A DNA stretch of 64,000 nt from Beroe forskalii (GCA_011033025.1 WFMF01000008.1:1245001-1309000); one strand, 5' to 3'. Counted from the stretch's first letter, positions 23,841 to 36,020 are shown. Translations and numbers: made by a program. Notes: generated by a model from the letters alone, not told the origin.

Positions 23841-24321
23841 TTATTGTTCCTCAATCGTAGAAACAATGGCAATGTCTTCACTCTCAATCAGATCCGGCAT
23901 CTTCACGAATAATAATCAATCCTCAGAAAATAAGTAAAAGCAAAGTTACCCAGCAGCTGACAAGGACGTTTCCACAGAAAGGAGAACCACTGTTGGAATC
24001 ATCGTCTTTGAACAGACCTGACAGAGATGAAAAAGTGACATTGTGACAAGTTGGCCATCAAGAAAATACAAAATCATCAAAAATACGAACGTAGTGCATC
24101 CCGATTACATATGGCATCAACTAATTTTGATTTTTAGCATAATAATTCAGAATTCTACCAGATATTATAAGCCACTGCAGATATGCTCTAACAGGAACTA
24201 TTACAGAAACTCACTGTCAGCAATGCTCCAGTAAAGGTGCTCGGAAAAGCTCGGCCCGACCACAGTCTCCTTGACGATGCACCGGATCCCACACCGAGAG
24301 GAGGCTACCCGCATGTCCCTC
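23841..24321 (-). CDS. Unidentified gene, last three exons
   Basis: Minus-strand exons 24,321-24,215, 24,017-23,950 and 23,900-23,841, the last ending in TAA. Borders: acceptor CCCCTCAG, donor GTGAGT; acceptor TCTGTCAG, donor GTAACT; weak acceptor GTGAAG. Phases agree (1, then 0). The reading begins RDMRVASSRCGIRCIVKETV, continues SFSEHLYWSIADS, GSPFCGNVLVSCW, and ends ESEDIAIVSTIEEQ. Good splice signals and matching phases support real coding, but I recognise no domain. Upstream exons would lie beyond 24.3 kb in the repeat-rich stretch and were not found. Confidence 0.5.
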
Positions 24322-24739
24322 CTGAGGGGAGCAAGGTTTAAAACCAAATGATGAAATCACAATTTACAATAAAAAAAATCCACAGGCAGTATAAAATAGC
24401 CCTCGCGAGCCATTTCTAAATGTCATCCTGAGTTCAAATCCGTCCTGAATTCTTCAACTCTCCCTTGCAAAAACCACCCCCCTGAATTTTCAAAATTCCC
24501 AATCCCCCCCTTTGGGCACCCCACCCCTGAATGTCAAAAGTTCCAATAAACCCCCCACTAAAAACTTGTTAAATTTTCTAAGATATTAATCCAAGGAATA
24601 ATTGCCAAAAATTGTCCAAACCTGGAACTGGTGAAGGGCAATCTAATTTATTCTCCAATATGTTACCCAATGTGTCTTGTAACACAGGAAAAAAGTTCGC
24701 TGCCCAAATCGATGGGGGAGGCCCAAAAAATTGATTTTT

Positions 24740-26340
24740 TTGATGAGCCATAGCCGAGGTATATAAATGCCTATCTCGGTCCAGGAAGGTCGTAGAGACT
24801 TCATTTTTAGCTTAAATTGAGCACAATGGACATGTTTATATACAACTTGTTAACAAACATATACTCTAAGGTACTCAGGAACTGAGCTATGGGCCAAAAA
24901 CTGATTTTGAGGCACCCACAAGGCCCAATTTGACCAAAATTACTATCTCGGCCCAGGAAGGTTGTAGAGACTTCAAGTTTAGCTTAAAATGTGCGCAATG
25001 GACATGTTTATATACGACTTGTTAACAAACATATACTCTAAAGTCCTCAGGAACTGAGCTATGGGCCAAAAACTGTATTTCGAAGGCACCATAATTTAAT
25101 TTGACCAAAAATGTCTATCTCGGCTTGGGAAGGTCAATGAGACTTTTTAACCCAAAATGTATTGCAATGGACATGTTTATATACGACTTGTCAACAAACG
25201 TACACTCTAAAGTACTCAGGAACTGGGTTGGGCCAAAACTGATTTTTAGGCACCCGTAGGGCCAGAAATGTCTATCTCAGCCCAGGAGGTCGTAGAGACT
25301 TCGTTTTAGCTTAAATGTGCGCAATGGACATGTTTATATACGACTTACAAACAAACATATGCTCTAAAGTAGGAACTGAGTTATGGGACAAAACTGAATT
25401 CAAAATTTGGCCTCCCTCTGCCTCAAAATTAGTTTTTTGGCCCATAGCTCAGTTCCTGAGTACTTTTGAAACATATGTTAATCAATTGTATATATAAACC
25501 AAGTCCGATGCGCACGACTAAACTAAATGAGTCCGACCTTCCTGGGCAAAATCGACAATTCAAATTCTTCTGTTGCCTAAAATCGATTTTTTAACTCATA
25601 ACTCGTTCGTGCTTTAAGTACGTTTGTTGACAGGCGTATGTCCGTACTGACTAAGCTAAAGTAAGTCTCTGACTCCTGGGCCAGATCGACATTTTGGTAA
25701 ATGAACGCGGAAATCAGTTTTTATTTATCAGTTCGGGAGACACTGATATGTTAATTAACAAACATGTCCCGATACGCATTAAGCTAAAGTGAAGTCTCCG
25801 ACCTGGGCCGGAATATTTATTTTAGTCGAAATTGAGCGCTGGGCCGGGGAAAACGGTTTTTTTAACCAAAACTTTAAACCCTTTGAAAAATCTAAAAACA
25901 CCCTTCTTTAAATAAAGTGAAATCTCTACATTCCTGAAGAAAAAATTTTTTAAAATGGGTTGGGCCCTAAAATCAGTTTTTGGCCCATAGCTCAGTTCCT
26001 GAGGACTTTAAATATTTTTTAACAAGTCGTTTAAAACTTTTTCCATTTTCTAAACGAATCTCGCCCTTTCCCTGGGCCCCTGATATAATTTTGGTAAAAT
26101 TGGGTTTGGTGCCTCTATTTTTTCCCCTTGCTCAGTTTCAGCTTTGAAATTTTTGTTTGTTAACAATTGTATATAAACATCCCTTGTGCTCATTTTTAAT
26201 AAAAATGATCTCTACCTTCCCGGACCAGAAAAGGCATTTTCAAAACCCTACTAATCAAAAAAAATCATTTTTTGGGGCCCCCCCTTTGATTTGGGCGCGT
26301 TTTTTTTTGTTCAAGACCCTTGGGGAACCATTTGGGGAAA
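24740..26340. repeat. Tandem repeats (about 185 bp) followed by inverted copies
   Basis: Four forward units from 24,757 to 25,390 share CTATCTCGGCCCAGGAAGG, GGACATGTTTATATACGACT and GAACTGAGCTATGGGCCAAA. From about 25,420 the same words appear on the other strand, increasingly corrupted, so the block is a large foldback. Confidence 0.7.
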
Positions 26341-28350
26341 AAAATTGTTGCCCCTTTGTTGTTACCCAAAATTGAAATAAAGAAATTTTAAATAAAAAGG
26401 CTTTAATGGGTTTGGTTTAAAAAATTTTCAGGCATTAGTTCAGACTCATCAGTTTGGCATCTTTTTTCTAACAGGTTAAATGGTTTTAAAGTTTTTATTT
26501 AATCGTTTGCATAAATATATTGAAGCTCACAACCACAAGGATCCAAAGTCAATTTAAAAAAATCAAAATTTGAACGATTAACGTTCCTTTTTAAAATTTT
26601 AATTTTTTTTGTCTTCGTTTAAATTTTATTTCCCCTTTCATGCTTAAAAATTTTAAAAGATAAATCAGGGTTTTAAATGACCTAGATTTTTTATAACAAT
26701 TCATTTCGGTTTCAGGGGGCTAATGGGTTAAAAACCCCAACGAAAGTTTAAACAATAATGGGGCGATGGTTTTTGGGCCACCCCTTTTTATTTTTGCAAG
26801 CCTAAAAAATTAAATCCTTTTTTTGTCCATTTTTTATTTGGGGGGCTAAATAGGGGTATTTTGATACGGAAAAACATAAATGATTTATTTACTTTTGGGC
26901 ATGATTTTCTAAATTAAAAAATTTATTTTTTGTTGTTTTTCCCTCTGCCCGAAATAAATTTAATATCCCAGCAGAAGTTTCTCAGCGGTTTTTGATGATC
27001 TTCGGGTCCTTTATCGGAAAATTTACTTGCCCTCCGTGAATCGACTCCTTATGGGTGCTGGTGGCCCCTTTTCCCCTGAGGGGTTTTCTTAAGTCGGCTT
27101 TACAAATACAAAGAAAGCAGCTGTTGTAACTTGTTTTGTTTACCGCATCCCAACTTTTGACGTCATCAATACGTATAATATTGTTAGCAACCACATGAGA
27201 CCCTTTTACGGAAATTTTTGGGGACTATGAGACAACATACCCAAAAGATGAAGCCCAGGGTTTCCCCCGTTCTCCCCAAAAAGCTCTACCGTTTTGGCTA
27301 TTTTTTTTTTTTTGCTTTTCCCATGGTTTAAAAATCGAAATATCTCAATAATGCCTATAACCCAAAACTTTTTAAGCAAATTTGGGAAACAAATTAAAAT
27401 TTTCCTTTTTGGGTTAGGGGAACTTTTTTCCTATTTTGGGTTTTTCATACCAAAAAAGGCTGAAAAACGAAATTTTTCGGGGGGAAATTTTAAAAAACAT
27501 GACTTTGTGACGTCATAATGACGTCATAAACATGACAAAAAACATTTTTAAAAGGGCATTTTTAAATTAAGTTCTATCTTTCTTTTTTCCAACGCTGGTC
27601 AGGAGCCTGATCTTGTATGGTTCTCGAGAAAACCTGTTTAAAGGGAACCTTTTCCCCTAAAAATTTTCTCTATTGGTTTTATATACTTATACCTATTTTC
27701 CCCAAAACCCAAAAAAGGTTTTGGGTTTTGTGATGGCCCGCGGCTTTTTAAGGCGTTCTTTACTTTAAAACCCATGATATGGAAAAAAACGCGACAGTTA
27801 AAAAAATTTGCTGCAACGTCATTTAAATTGTACAGCATTCACGAAACTAAATGCTTGAAAAAGTGCCGTTTCGGCAGTTTTTTTCCGTCGCGTTCTTTTT
27901 TCCCTATCATAAAGGGTTTTAAAAATAAAAACGTTAAAAACCCCCCGGGGCCATCACAACAAATCCTTTTTTGGGTTTTTTTAAAAAAAATCACCCCTTT
28001 TTTGTGCTCCGTTTTAAATTTGGCCAAATCCCGTACCCAAAAATTTGCGTTACCTAGCATTATTTATGACGTCACAAATTTCGTCATAAAATTGAAAAAA
28101 CTATCGAGACCCCATTCATTAACACAATTGGGGCTATGAAGACAACATATCCAAAGATGAAGTTCTGGGTTTGGGCCCCCTTCTCTCTAACAAACCTTTC
28201 CGTTTTTCCTTTTTTTTTGGGTTTTTTGTGGCCCAAAATGTTTCCAAAAAAGAAAATTCTCAATGATCCAAAAGGGCCCAAAAACTTTCAAACCCCTTTT
28301 TAAAGTACATTAAAATTTTTTTCTCGCTAAAGGGCATTTTTCCATCTCAA
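25400..28350. other. Probable low-quality consensus
   Basis: Recognisable repeats appear here with inflated T, A, G and C runs and scattered indels (compare 27,085-28,340 with 19,880-20,840). The error style is that of poorly read sequence rather than natural decay. No gene should be called here. Confidence 0.6.
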
Positions 28351-28916
28351 ATACACATTAAATCGTCAAGTGTGCTGGTAAAATGTACATTGAACGGCGT
28401 GCTGTATCTAAAGTGTACCGTGTAATTTCAGTATTGAACAGTATTATTGTGTGTATTTTAATGTGGACCGAGTACAGTAACTTAGTACCAACTTGCCCAG
28501 CTCTAATCGTAGATAGGTCGTAATGTACCTATTGTTTCTGTTTCAGTGAAAATTGTACTCTGTTATTCCGGGAAATACAGTATCTCCTTCAGTTTGGTAC
28601 CTACTGCTCTTGACATAATCATCAGTCCTTAATTTATCGTTATTATCATGATAATTGTATAATAGTGTGGTATGTGTATAAGGTATTACAACAAACATCG
28701 TTAGTGTACCAACACTGGTACTTATTCCATATAAGGAGTAATGATATCGAGAGCAGTAACTAGGAACATTAACCTTAAGAAACGTCGTCTATTCATTCCA
28801 CAGATTCAGACTTAAGGCATATTATCACTCGAATCACTGTAAATCGACCAGTAGTTTATTTAAATTTTTACCCAGAAAACTCCATCTTCCATTGTGAAAT
28901 GAATTGTATTTGCTCA
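28351..28916. other. No gene seen; probable AP-1 mu intron
   Basis: AT-rich DNA before the first visible AP-1 mu exon; no repeat recognised. Confidence 0.4.
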
Positions 28917-29068
28917 GGTTTGAAAACGACCGCACCATATCCTTCGTTCCACCTGACGGAGAGTTTGAGCTGATGAGTTACCGTCTTAACACGCAGTCTA
29001 AACCCCTCATGCTCATTGAAAGCGTGATAGAACGCCATTCTCACAGCAGAGTCGAGTACATGATAAAG
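28917..29068 (+). CDS. AP1M: AP-1 mu exon 'RFENDRT'
   Basis: Acceptor GCTCAG, donor GTTGGT. Begins one base into a codon (the Arg of RFEND is shared with the missing previous exon). Confidence 0.9.
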
Positions 29069-30071
29069 GTTGGTTTTATGTCTTGATGTTGCGAACTTTG
29101 ATCTCGTGTTTTAGGGCTGCTACTATCACCAAAAGGTCACAGACATGTTTTAGAGGCAGACTTTAGTAAGATGACATCGTGGGGCGAGCTTTTGTCATCT
29201 TACGTGGCGTAAAACACGTAGTTTTGAAAAATAAGCCGATCGAGATTTTCAGCTCGGGTCAGCGGGGCATTTGGGTCCAAAAACAAAAATTGACGTACGC
29301 CGCGGTGACATTTTCGTGATGCGGGTTTTCAATGTGAGCAATATTTTGAGCCGCGCGCATGCGCGCGCAAGGATTTTAATCATTCTTTGAAATCCTTCTT
29401 GGGTGCCTCAGGGTTCATTGAGCAGTACTCAGTGGTTTAAGATGATTAATTATCCATTGTGGCTAGAAACTCAAGTCCCTTGACTCACAAGACAAACGTT
29501 TTCCGGTCCCAGTGCTGGCAATGGCTGCGATGAAATTGAATGAGCTGATATTTTGACTCCTTGCTGGGTTTAATACACAAAATGAAATGTGTAAGATGAT
29601 ATTCTTGGACTGAACTCTTAATCCAAATTCGTTGGAATCAAAATTAGTGTTTCAAATTACCTTGATTTTATATCGTGACTCATACAAAATTTGGCATTTG
29701 GTCCCGACTCCTGTTGATTAGCGCAACCACATTGACATAATATCACATTTTGGACTATTTGTGGATAATGAATAATCCTCTCACTTTTCAGGCGAAAAGT
29801 CAGTTCAAGAGAAGATCGACGGCAAACAACGTTGAAATAATCATCCCAGTACCCCTTGATGCAGATTCTCCAAAGTTTAAGGTAAGTTCAGGGGGACATT
29901 CCAGGCTCTGTTGGTAATTATTGAAGGACAAGAAATTGTGATCGCTCTAACTAGAATTAATATCCAATTGTACCGATTATCAAACCCGTTCTTCTCAGAC
30001 AACCATTGGATCTGTGAAATACGTTCCCGAAGAAAACGCTGTTGTGTGGAGTATCAAACAGTTCCCTGGAG
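28917..30071 (+). CDS. AP1M: AP-1 complex mu subunit, three internal exons
   Basis: The medium chain of the AP-1 clathrin adaptor binds tyrosine-based sorting signals and acts at the trans-Golgi network and endosomes. Exons are 28,917-29,068, 29,792-29,881 and 29,999-30,071 with GT-AG borders. They encode RFENDRTISFVPPDGEFELM, YRLNTQSKPLMLIESVIERH, SHSRVEYMIK, AKSQFKRRSTANNVEI, PVPLDADSPKFK, TTIGSVKYVPEENAVVWSIK and QFPGG. This is the mu-homology domain region and matches AP-1 mu rather than AP-2 mu (from memory). The N-terminal longin part would be upstream and the last 80-90 residues downstream; neither is found. A GC-hairpin element begins 40 bp after the last donor (GTGCGA, weak). Confidence 0.9.
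29792..29881 (+). CDS. AP1M: AP-1 mu exon 'AKSQFKRRSTANN'
   Basis: 30 codons, phase 0 at both ends, acceptor TTTTCAG, donor GTAAGT. Confidence 0.9.
29999..30071 (+). CDS. AP1M: AP-1 mu exon 'TTIGSVKYVPEE'
   Basis: Acceptor TTCTCAG, donor GTGCGA, ends in phase 1 after QFPG(G). Confidence 0.85.
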
Positions 30072-30110
30072 GTGCGACCTTCTCTTTTTGTTGCGATTGT
30101 GTATTCACAT

Positions 30111-30692
30111 CAGGGGGCTGGCAAGCCCCCGCGGCGTTTTTTCGGAGAACCAACTTTGCTCGGGCCGAAGGCCCGAGCGCTCACCCGAGGCCCCGAAGGG
30201 GCCGAGGGTGAGCTCGTGACGGCGCCACAACTTGGCTCGGGCCGAAGGCCTGAGTGCCACCAGGCCCCGAAGGGGCCGAGGGTGAGCTTCTGTATGGCCC
30301 ACTTTTTGCTCGGGCCGAAGGCCCGAGCGCGAGCCCGAGACCCGAAGGGTCCGAGGGCGAGCTTCTGGCAGTCCAAACTTTAGACAGGCCTCCGAGGCCC
30401 GAAGGGGCCGGAGGCAATCCGTTAGATGAGTGTCCGAAGGGCATGAGCACAAGTTTTTGCAACTTTGCTTGCCAGCCCCCAACTATATGTTTTCATGGAT
30501 TGGCCATATTTCACGTTAAAATTTGAGTAAGTTCCCGTTGCCGAAATCGCACCAAAATTTGAACATCGCATGTTTAGATGTCAAAGGTGCAACTGTCAAA
30601 ATTTCAGGTCGATTGGATTAAAAATGGCCGAGTTATTACAACTTGAATATTGCCAAAATCGAGGGTGTTCTTGTTAAAATGGGTTACGACCA
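30111..30692 (-). mobile_element. GC-hairpin element, copy 4 (inverted)
   Basis: Inverted copy of the 21.4-kb family: terminal hairpin at the left, TTCG-centred hairpins, then the AT-rich start at the right. It sits in the AP-1 mu intron. Confidence 0.6.
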
Positions 30693-30705
30693 TATATATA
30701 CATCA

Positions 30706-31267
30706 GGGGGCTGGCAAGCCCCCCGCGGCGGTTTGCGAGCCCGAGGGCGAGCTTTGGACGGCGAACCTAACGGTGCGAGGGCCGAAGGCCCGAGCTGCGA
30801 GCCCGAGGACCCGAAGGGTCCGAGGGTATTGGACGGCAGTCGTAACAGTGCGAGGGCCGAAGGCCCGAGCCAGAGCCTGAGGACCCGAAGGGTCCGAGGG
30901 CGAGCATTGGACGGCGGACCTAACAGTGCGAGGGCCGAAGGCCCGAGCGGAGCCCGAGGACCCGAAGGGTCCGAGGGCGAGCATTGAACGGCGATCCTAC
31001 AGTAAACGAGCTTCCGGACATCGGAAGTGAGTTTTTAACTTTGCTTGCCAGCCCCAACTATATGTTTTCATGGATTGGCCATATTTCACGTTGAAATTTG
31101 AGTAAGTTCCCGTTGCCGAAATCGCACTAAAATTTGAACATCGCATGTTTAGAGGCCAAAGGTGCAACTGCCAAAATTTCAGATCGATTGGATTAAAAAT
31201 GGCCGAGTTATTACAACTTGAACTTTGCTGAAATTGAGGGTGTTCTTGTTAAATTGGGTTACGACCT
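30706..31267 (-). mobile_element. GC-hairpin element, copy 5 (inverted)
   Basis: In tandem with copy 4, with the same junction as between copies 1 and 2 (CTGATGTATATATATGG). Its hairpin block has a different order (GTGCGAGGGCCGAAGGCCCG units). Confidence 0.6.
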
Positions 31268-31850
31268 ATATACATAGGTATATATATAGAGGTATATATA
31301 GATATACATATGTACATACATACCAATAGAGAACATTTTTAGGTGAAAAGTGTACCCTCTTTAAACAGATATATCTCGAGAACCATACAAGATACAGGGC
31401 TCATCGACCCAGCGTTGAAGAAGAAAGGTAGAACTTACGATAATTGCCCTTGAAAATTGTTCATGTTTGTTTATGACGTCATTATGACGTCACAATGTCA
31501 TGAATTTTAAATTTCAATTCCCGAAAATAGGCGTTTTTCAACGCAATTTTCGGTATGAAGCTTTGAGATAGGAAAAATGCTCCTGTTAGCGCAGAAAGGA
31601 CATTCAATGTACTTTCCAAAGATGTGGTTGAAAAGTTCTGGGCTCCTTGGGATCATTGATATTTGTGCTTGTTTGAAACACTTTGACACGAAAAACGCAA
31701 AAAAAGCAAAAACGGTAAGGATGATTATGAGAGAGAACAGGACCAGCCCAGAACTTCATCTTTGGATATGTTGTCGGTCATAGTCCCAACTGTGCTAATG
31801 AATGGGTCTCAGATAGTTAATCTAATTTTATGACGTAATTGTGGACATTC
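31267..31850 (-). repeat. Inverted partial copy of the 960-bp repeat
   Basis: TACCAATAGAGAACATTTTT, TGACGTCATTATGACGTCA and CATGAATGGG-type words appear in reverse order relative to 18.9-21.4 kb. Confidence 0.75.
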
Positions 31851-32744
31851 GATTGGGTTCAGAGTCGTAAGCAGACTGGGATCAGAGGAGAAAGTGGACT
31901 CAGGACAGACGTCATTGTCAAATGGACTTGTATCAAGTGATACGTGAACTGGGAACAGAATGGTATATTATAAGTGGATTGAGAGCAGAGTGATATAGTG
32001 GATTGAGATCAGACTGCAGGTAAGATAAGCGTGTTAGTGGACTGGAATTGGATTGGTAAGTCAGCAGAGTTCAGAGTTAGAGTAGATAGTAAGTAAACTT
32101 GCGTCTGCTATCAGAGTGGTAAGTGGAAAATGTAGAAACATCATGGAGGTCAAAACAACTCTCTGATATCAAATGAACATTGGCAAATGAAGCATGTTTG
32201 ATTACATGGAATACATAATCATGTGTACGTAGATTAGGTACTAATGTAAACAATTGCCTATAGATCTACAGCAATAATAACAATGTGTGCTAAGTGCTAA
32301 AACAACCACATTGTTTTTACTAATTTGGCATAATTCAGTTATCCCAGTACTATTGAGTAGTGAAAGTACTGCAATTTCACGCTCGATGGGTTAATTTGGC
32401 TGTAACCAGGATAATGTTACTTGATTGGGAACCTAGCATTAACAGTTTCTGATCGTTTGAAGAATCATTTTCCGTCGCATTTTAAATATTGAGGGTCCCA
32501 GTTATCAAAATATTATGTAGTTATCAAAATATCACCTGTTTTCAAAGCATAGATATATCAATTCATTCGGGTAATTTGATTCTGAAATGAAATTTAGCAT
32601 AACTTTCCTTATAATTGGTCTAGAAATTTCGTTCGAATTGGAAAGTGAACTAGCGTTCACTGATTAATCACATGAATTGGACCATTTTCCTAATTAACAT
32701 TCAGGAAGCCCAATGAGTTTTTACTGTAGGGCACGTGACTACTC

Positions 32745-32955
32745 CACTTAATTGGAGCAGCGCAGAATCTGCACTCGATCTGTTGTTGATTTCTACAGCA
32801 GATAATATTCCCTAGATCTGCGGTCGATCTGCGGTCGATCTGCACTGCAGACTTTAATGACCGCAGATTTTACGGAACATCGGACTGCAGATTCACAGCA
32901 CATTTTAATAACCGCAGATCCACTGCAGATCTACCGCAGATATTCTGTACAGGAA
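32745..32955. mobile_element. Palindromic element rich in CTGCAGATC
   Basis: Inverted ends GCAGAATCTGCACTCGATCT and GCAGATCTACCGCAGATATT-type; internal GATCTGCGGTC / GACCGCAGAT pairs. About 210 bp, non-coding. Confidence 0.55.
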
Positions 32956-33115
32956 CAACGGGGTTACTTAGCATTAACTGTAGTTTCACAGTACTAAGAA
33001 CTAAGAGGGCTGTGCGAACTGCACTCTGCGTGGCTCAAGTTTGCGCGAAGTATAGAAATGTTCGAACTGTCACCGTAAACTCCCCACTGCACTTTTTCAA
33101 GGATTATTGGTGTTT

Positions 33116-33285
33116 CTTAGGGATCATTCGCATATTACGTAATCAATTTTTGGCCGATTTCAACCCCCCTCCCCCTCGTTATCTAGTTTACAGTAGTTGT
33201 ATTTGTTACAATAACATGTAACGTAATCGGAAACCCCCCCCCCCCTCAAGTGATAACGTAATATGTGAACGATCCCTTATACATT
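33116..33285. mobile_element. MITE with TTAGGGATC ends
   Basis: Left arm TTAGGGATCATTCGCATATT then ACGTAATC. The right arm is its complement, GATAACGTAATATGTGAACG then ATCCCTTA. Two C-rich runs lie inside. About 165 bp. Confidence 0.65.
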
Positions 33286-34465
33286 TGTACTCCCCACTTC
33301 ATCAGGGACATGTCAGAGAAGGCAAGACCCTATGTTCCATGGCCATATTTCCACTCATATATATCAGTGATATTTATTTTCTGATATTTTTTACCCATAT
33401 TTTTACGATTTTACTGATATAATTCGGTCGAAAAAATATGTGCGAGCCGGCACATATTAAATTTTTTTACTCATATATATGGGTAGTGGGCACCTAGATC
33501 GCGTTCTAATTGATACGCTTAATTGAATTTTGACATGTACCCGGGTATTCTTGTGTGTTAATGAGGTAATTGTTTACATTCAACACTCTACACCCGACTT
33601 CAGGCTCGTTCACCATTGACCTTGATCAAGGCGGATCGAGGAAATAAAAACTCTTGATTTCGCAATTGGGAAATATGAAACTAAAAAGTTCGTTGAATAA
33701 GAACAATCAAATCATATTTAGGTCATTGTATATAGGCCATGTTAAAGACAATAATTTAACTTGATAATTTGTGAACCACGGCCTCGGAGAAACTGCTAAT
33801 GAGGCCGTGATCAGACTAATGAGGCCGTGTACTGACCCATGTAGGTCATACTCAATCAATTCAATCAAGTCATTTTATCATTTTTGGCCGCTGATACTTT
33901 GGTAGGCTTCATTAAGCCTCACTCAGTGTCTGCATAGGCCACTTCTGGCCTTAAACGCATTGATTAAAGCCTTATGCAGAACAGTGAACACCGCCAGTCA
34001 TGTAATTTTGTGAGTCCACCACAGGTCTCAGGCCATAATAACATATACATACAATCTGAATTGTTTGCATTGACTACATCATTACCGTGATCATTACTAT
34101 TTGGTATTGGCCAACGGCACTGGAACGGTAGAATCCACCAATTTGAGCCCCATATGTAAGCCTACCTATATTCATTATTCAATGAGGTTGGCACTTGGTA
34201 CCTATCCAGTATCCCATTCACTCAACCGCTCATTCGGTGAAGGTAATATAGTGAGCGAGCAAAACTTTTTCTGATAAAACTGTCCTCTAAATCTAGTGTT
34301 TACGGCCTACTCTAAAATCAGTGTTTAGGTTAGGCGCAAACAATGAAAGTTAGGGTTAAGTTAGGATGGAAGTTAGGATAAGAGTTAGTTAGAATTAGGA
34401 CTAGCGTAGTTGGTTTCCGGGTAAAGGTTTAGGATTATAACTTTAGAACAAGGGAGCTTTGACTT

Positions 34466-34556
34466 GTCAGACGTTGTCTGACCCCTACGCCTTCGGCGGG
34501 CGCGCGCGCGAAGCGCGCGCGTCCGCCGAAATAATGGTCAGACAACGTCTGACAAG
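34466..34556. repeat. Perfect long hairpin with GC-rich core
   Basis: Ends CTTGTCAGACGTTGTCTGAC and its complement; the core is GGGCGCGCGCGCGAAGCGCG. A truncated relative lies at 54,221-54,271. Probably the smallest member of a palindromic element family. Confidence 0.65.
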
Positions 34557-35439
34557 CTTTGACAGGGAATCGGTAAAAAGCCCAGTGAAGGCGTGCACAG
34601 ACTTTAAACACATCACTACTGGTACTGGTAAGTCTGTAGGTACCTATGGAGTCTGCCTTTGAAAGCTAGTTAATGAATTCAGTGGACACACACATTATAA
34701 CAGAAGTCGCAGCAGATGGTGATGGTGTAGGTAACCTTTTGCCTTGTTTAAGCCTCTTTAACGCCATGAAGATTGAAGATATCTACACTTGCACTGTACA
34801 TCCCCACATTAGGGTTAGCAGTGAACAAGCACGAAGGTAAGTTGCAAACGTGTTCGCTCTCCGAAACAGATGTGAATTGTGTAATGTAGTGGCAGCAAGG
34901 TGCCGGGGCATTCAAAAGTGTTGCCGATCCATGACTGACCGGTTCTCTCTTTTATAAAATTTGATTTTGGAATATGCGAGTAGGGGACAAGGCCACGCGA
35001 TTTTTCACTCTCGACAAAAACACATCCCAGTTTGCTGCTTCTTTGGGCGTTGGCCGAGTATACTTTACCCTTTATAAGTTCATATAGGCTGTACTCAGTA
35101 CTGCTTTAGTAGGCCTTGTCAATTCGACTGTGCTGTGTGCACTATAAGGTCTAGGTGAATCGGAATGAAGACAAGGCCAACTTTACGTGCATTGAATAGA
35201 AATAGTATGCTCGTAATATGTTAATATAGTATCGAGAAGGACTTTGAGAAGGAAATACATTCATATTGCTCAATCTGATTGGTTTAAGCACCAATCATCA
35301 GTTCACTGAATACTGATGGGTTAATGTTTCAATGCTTGGACTGTGATTTAATTACGTAATTTGCGCGGCATAAAAATTATATGGGCATGGAACAGGTTGA
35401 GCTGAAAATATATTTTCAGAAAAAATATGGCCATATTAT

Positions 35440-35855
35440 TTGTGATTGTACAGCAGTGCGTACTAACTTCTCTTTCTCCAGGCGTGGTTGTGCAGCAGCG
35501 CGTACTAACATTTCTTTCTCCAGGCGTGATTATACAACTGTGCCTACTAACATCTTCTCCAGGCGTGATTGTGCAGCAGTGCGTACTAACGTCTCTTTCT
35601 CCCGGCGTGATCGTACAGCAGTACCTACTAACCTCTCTTTCTCCAGGCGTGATTATTCAACAGTACTTACTAACACCTCTTTCTCCAGGCGTGATCTTGC
35701 AGCAGTACTTACTAACTTCTCTTTCTCCAGGCGTGATTGTGCAGCAGTACGTACTCACATCTCTTTTTCCAGGCGTGATTGTGCAGCAGTGCGTACTAAC
35801 CTCTCTTTCTCCAGGCGTGATTGTGCAGCAGTGCGTACTAACTTCTTTTCTCCAG
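35440..35855 (+). repeat. 42-bp minisatellite made of 3' splice sites
   Basis: Ten units, AG ends at 35,481, 35,523, 35,562, 35,604 (mutated to CCG), 35,646, 35,688, 35,730, 35,772, 35,814 and 35,855. Each holds TACTAAC (ideal branch point), a pyrimidine tract, CAG and the first bases of the exon (GCGTGATTGTGCAGCAGTGC). The last unit is 41 bp. Confidence 0.9.
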
Positions 35856-36020
35856 GCGTGATTGTGCAGCAGTGCGTCAAGCCACACTCCTACGACATGG
35901 TAGTTATTCTGCTCAAGTTCCCCGGGGAGATCCTCCTTAGGATGTTGAAGTGTGTTATCCTGCCGCTTGTAGTAGCGAGTGTGATAACGGGTCTAGGAGC
36001 TATTAATGCCAAGTCATGTG
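35856..36020 (+). CDS. SLC1A: SLC1 exon, helix 2
   Basis: Acceptor TTCTCCAG, donor GTAAGT. Encodes [16 protein letters not shown] and [16 protein letters not shown]. Starts with two bases of a codon, ends in phase 1. Confidence 0.9.

Larger units (their letters stand above)
31851..35435. other. No gene seen; three small palindromic elements
   Basis: About 3.6 kb where the end of AP-1 mu and the first exons of the SLC1 transporter would be expected. I found neither. It holds imperfect repeats (GTGGACTGAGATCAGA type, 31,850-32,110), two MITEs and one hairpin, listed separately. Confidence 0.4.
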
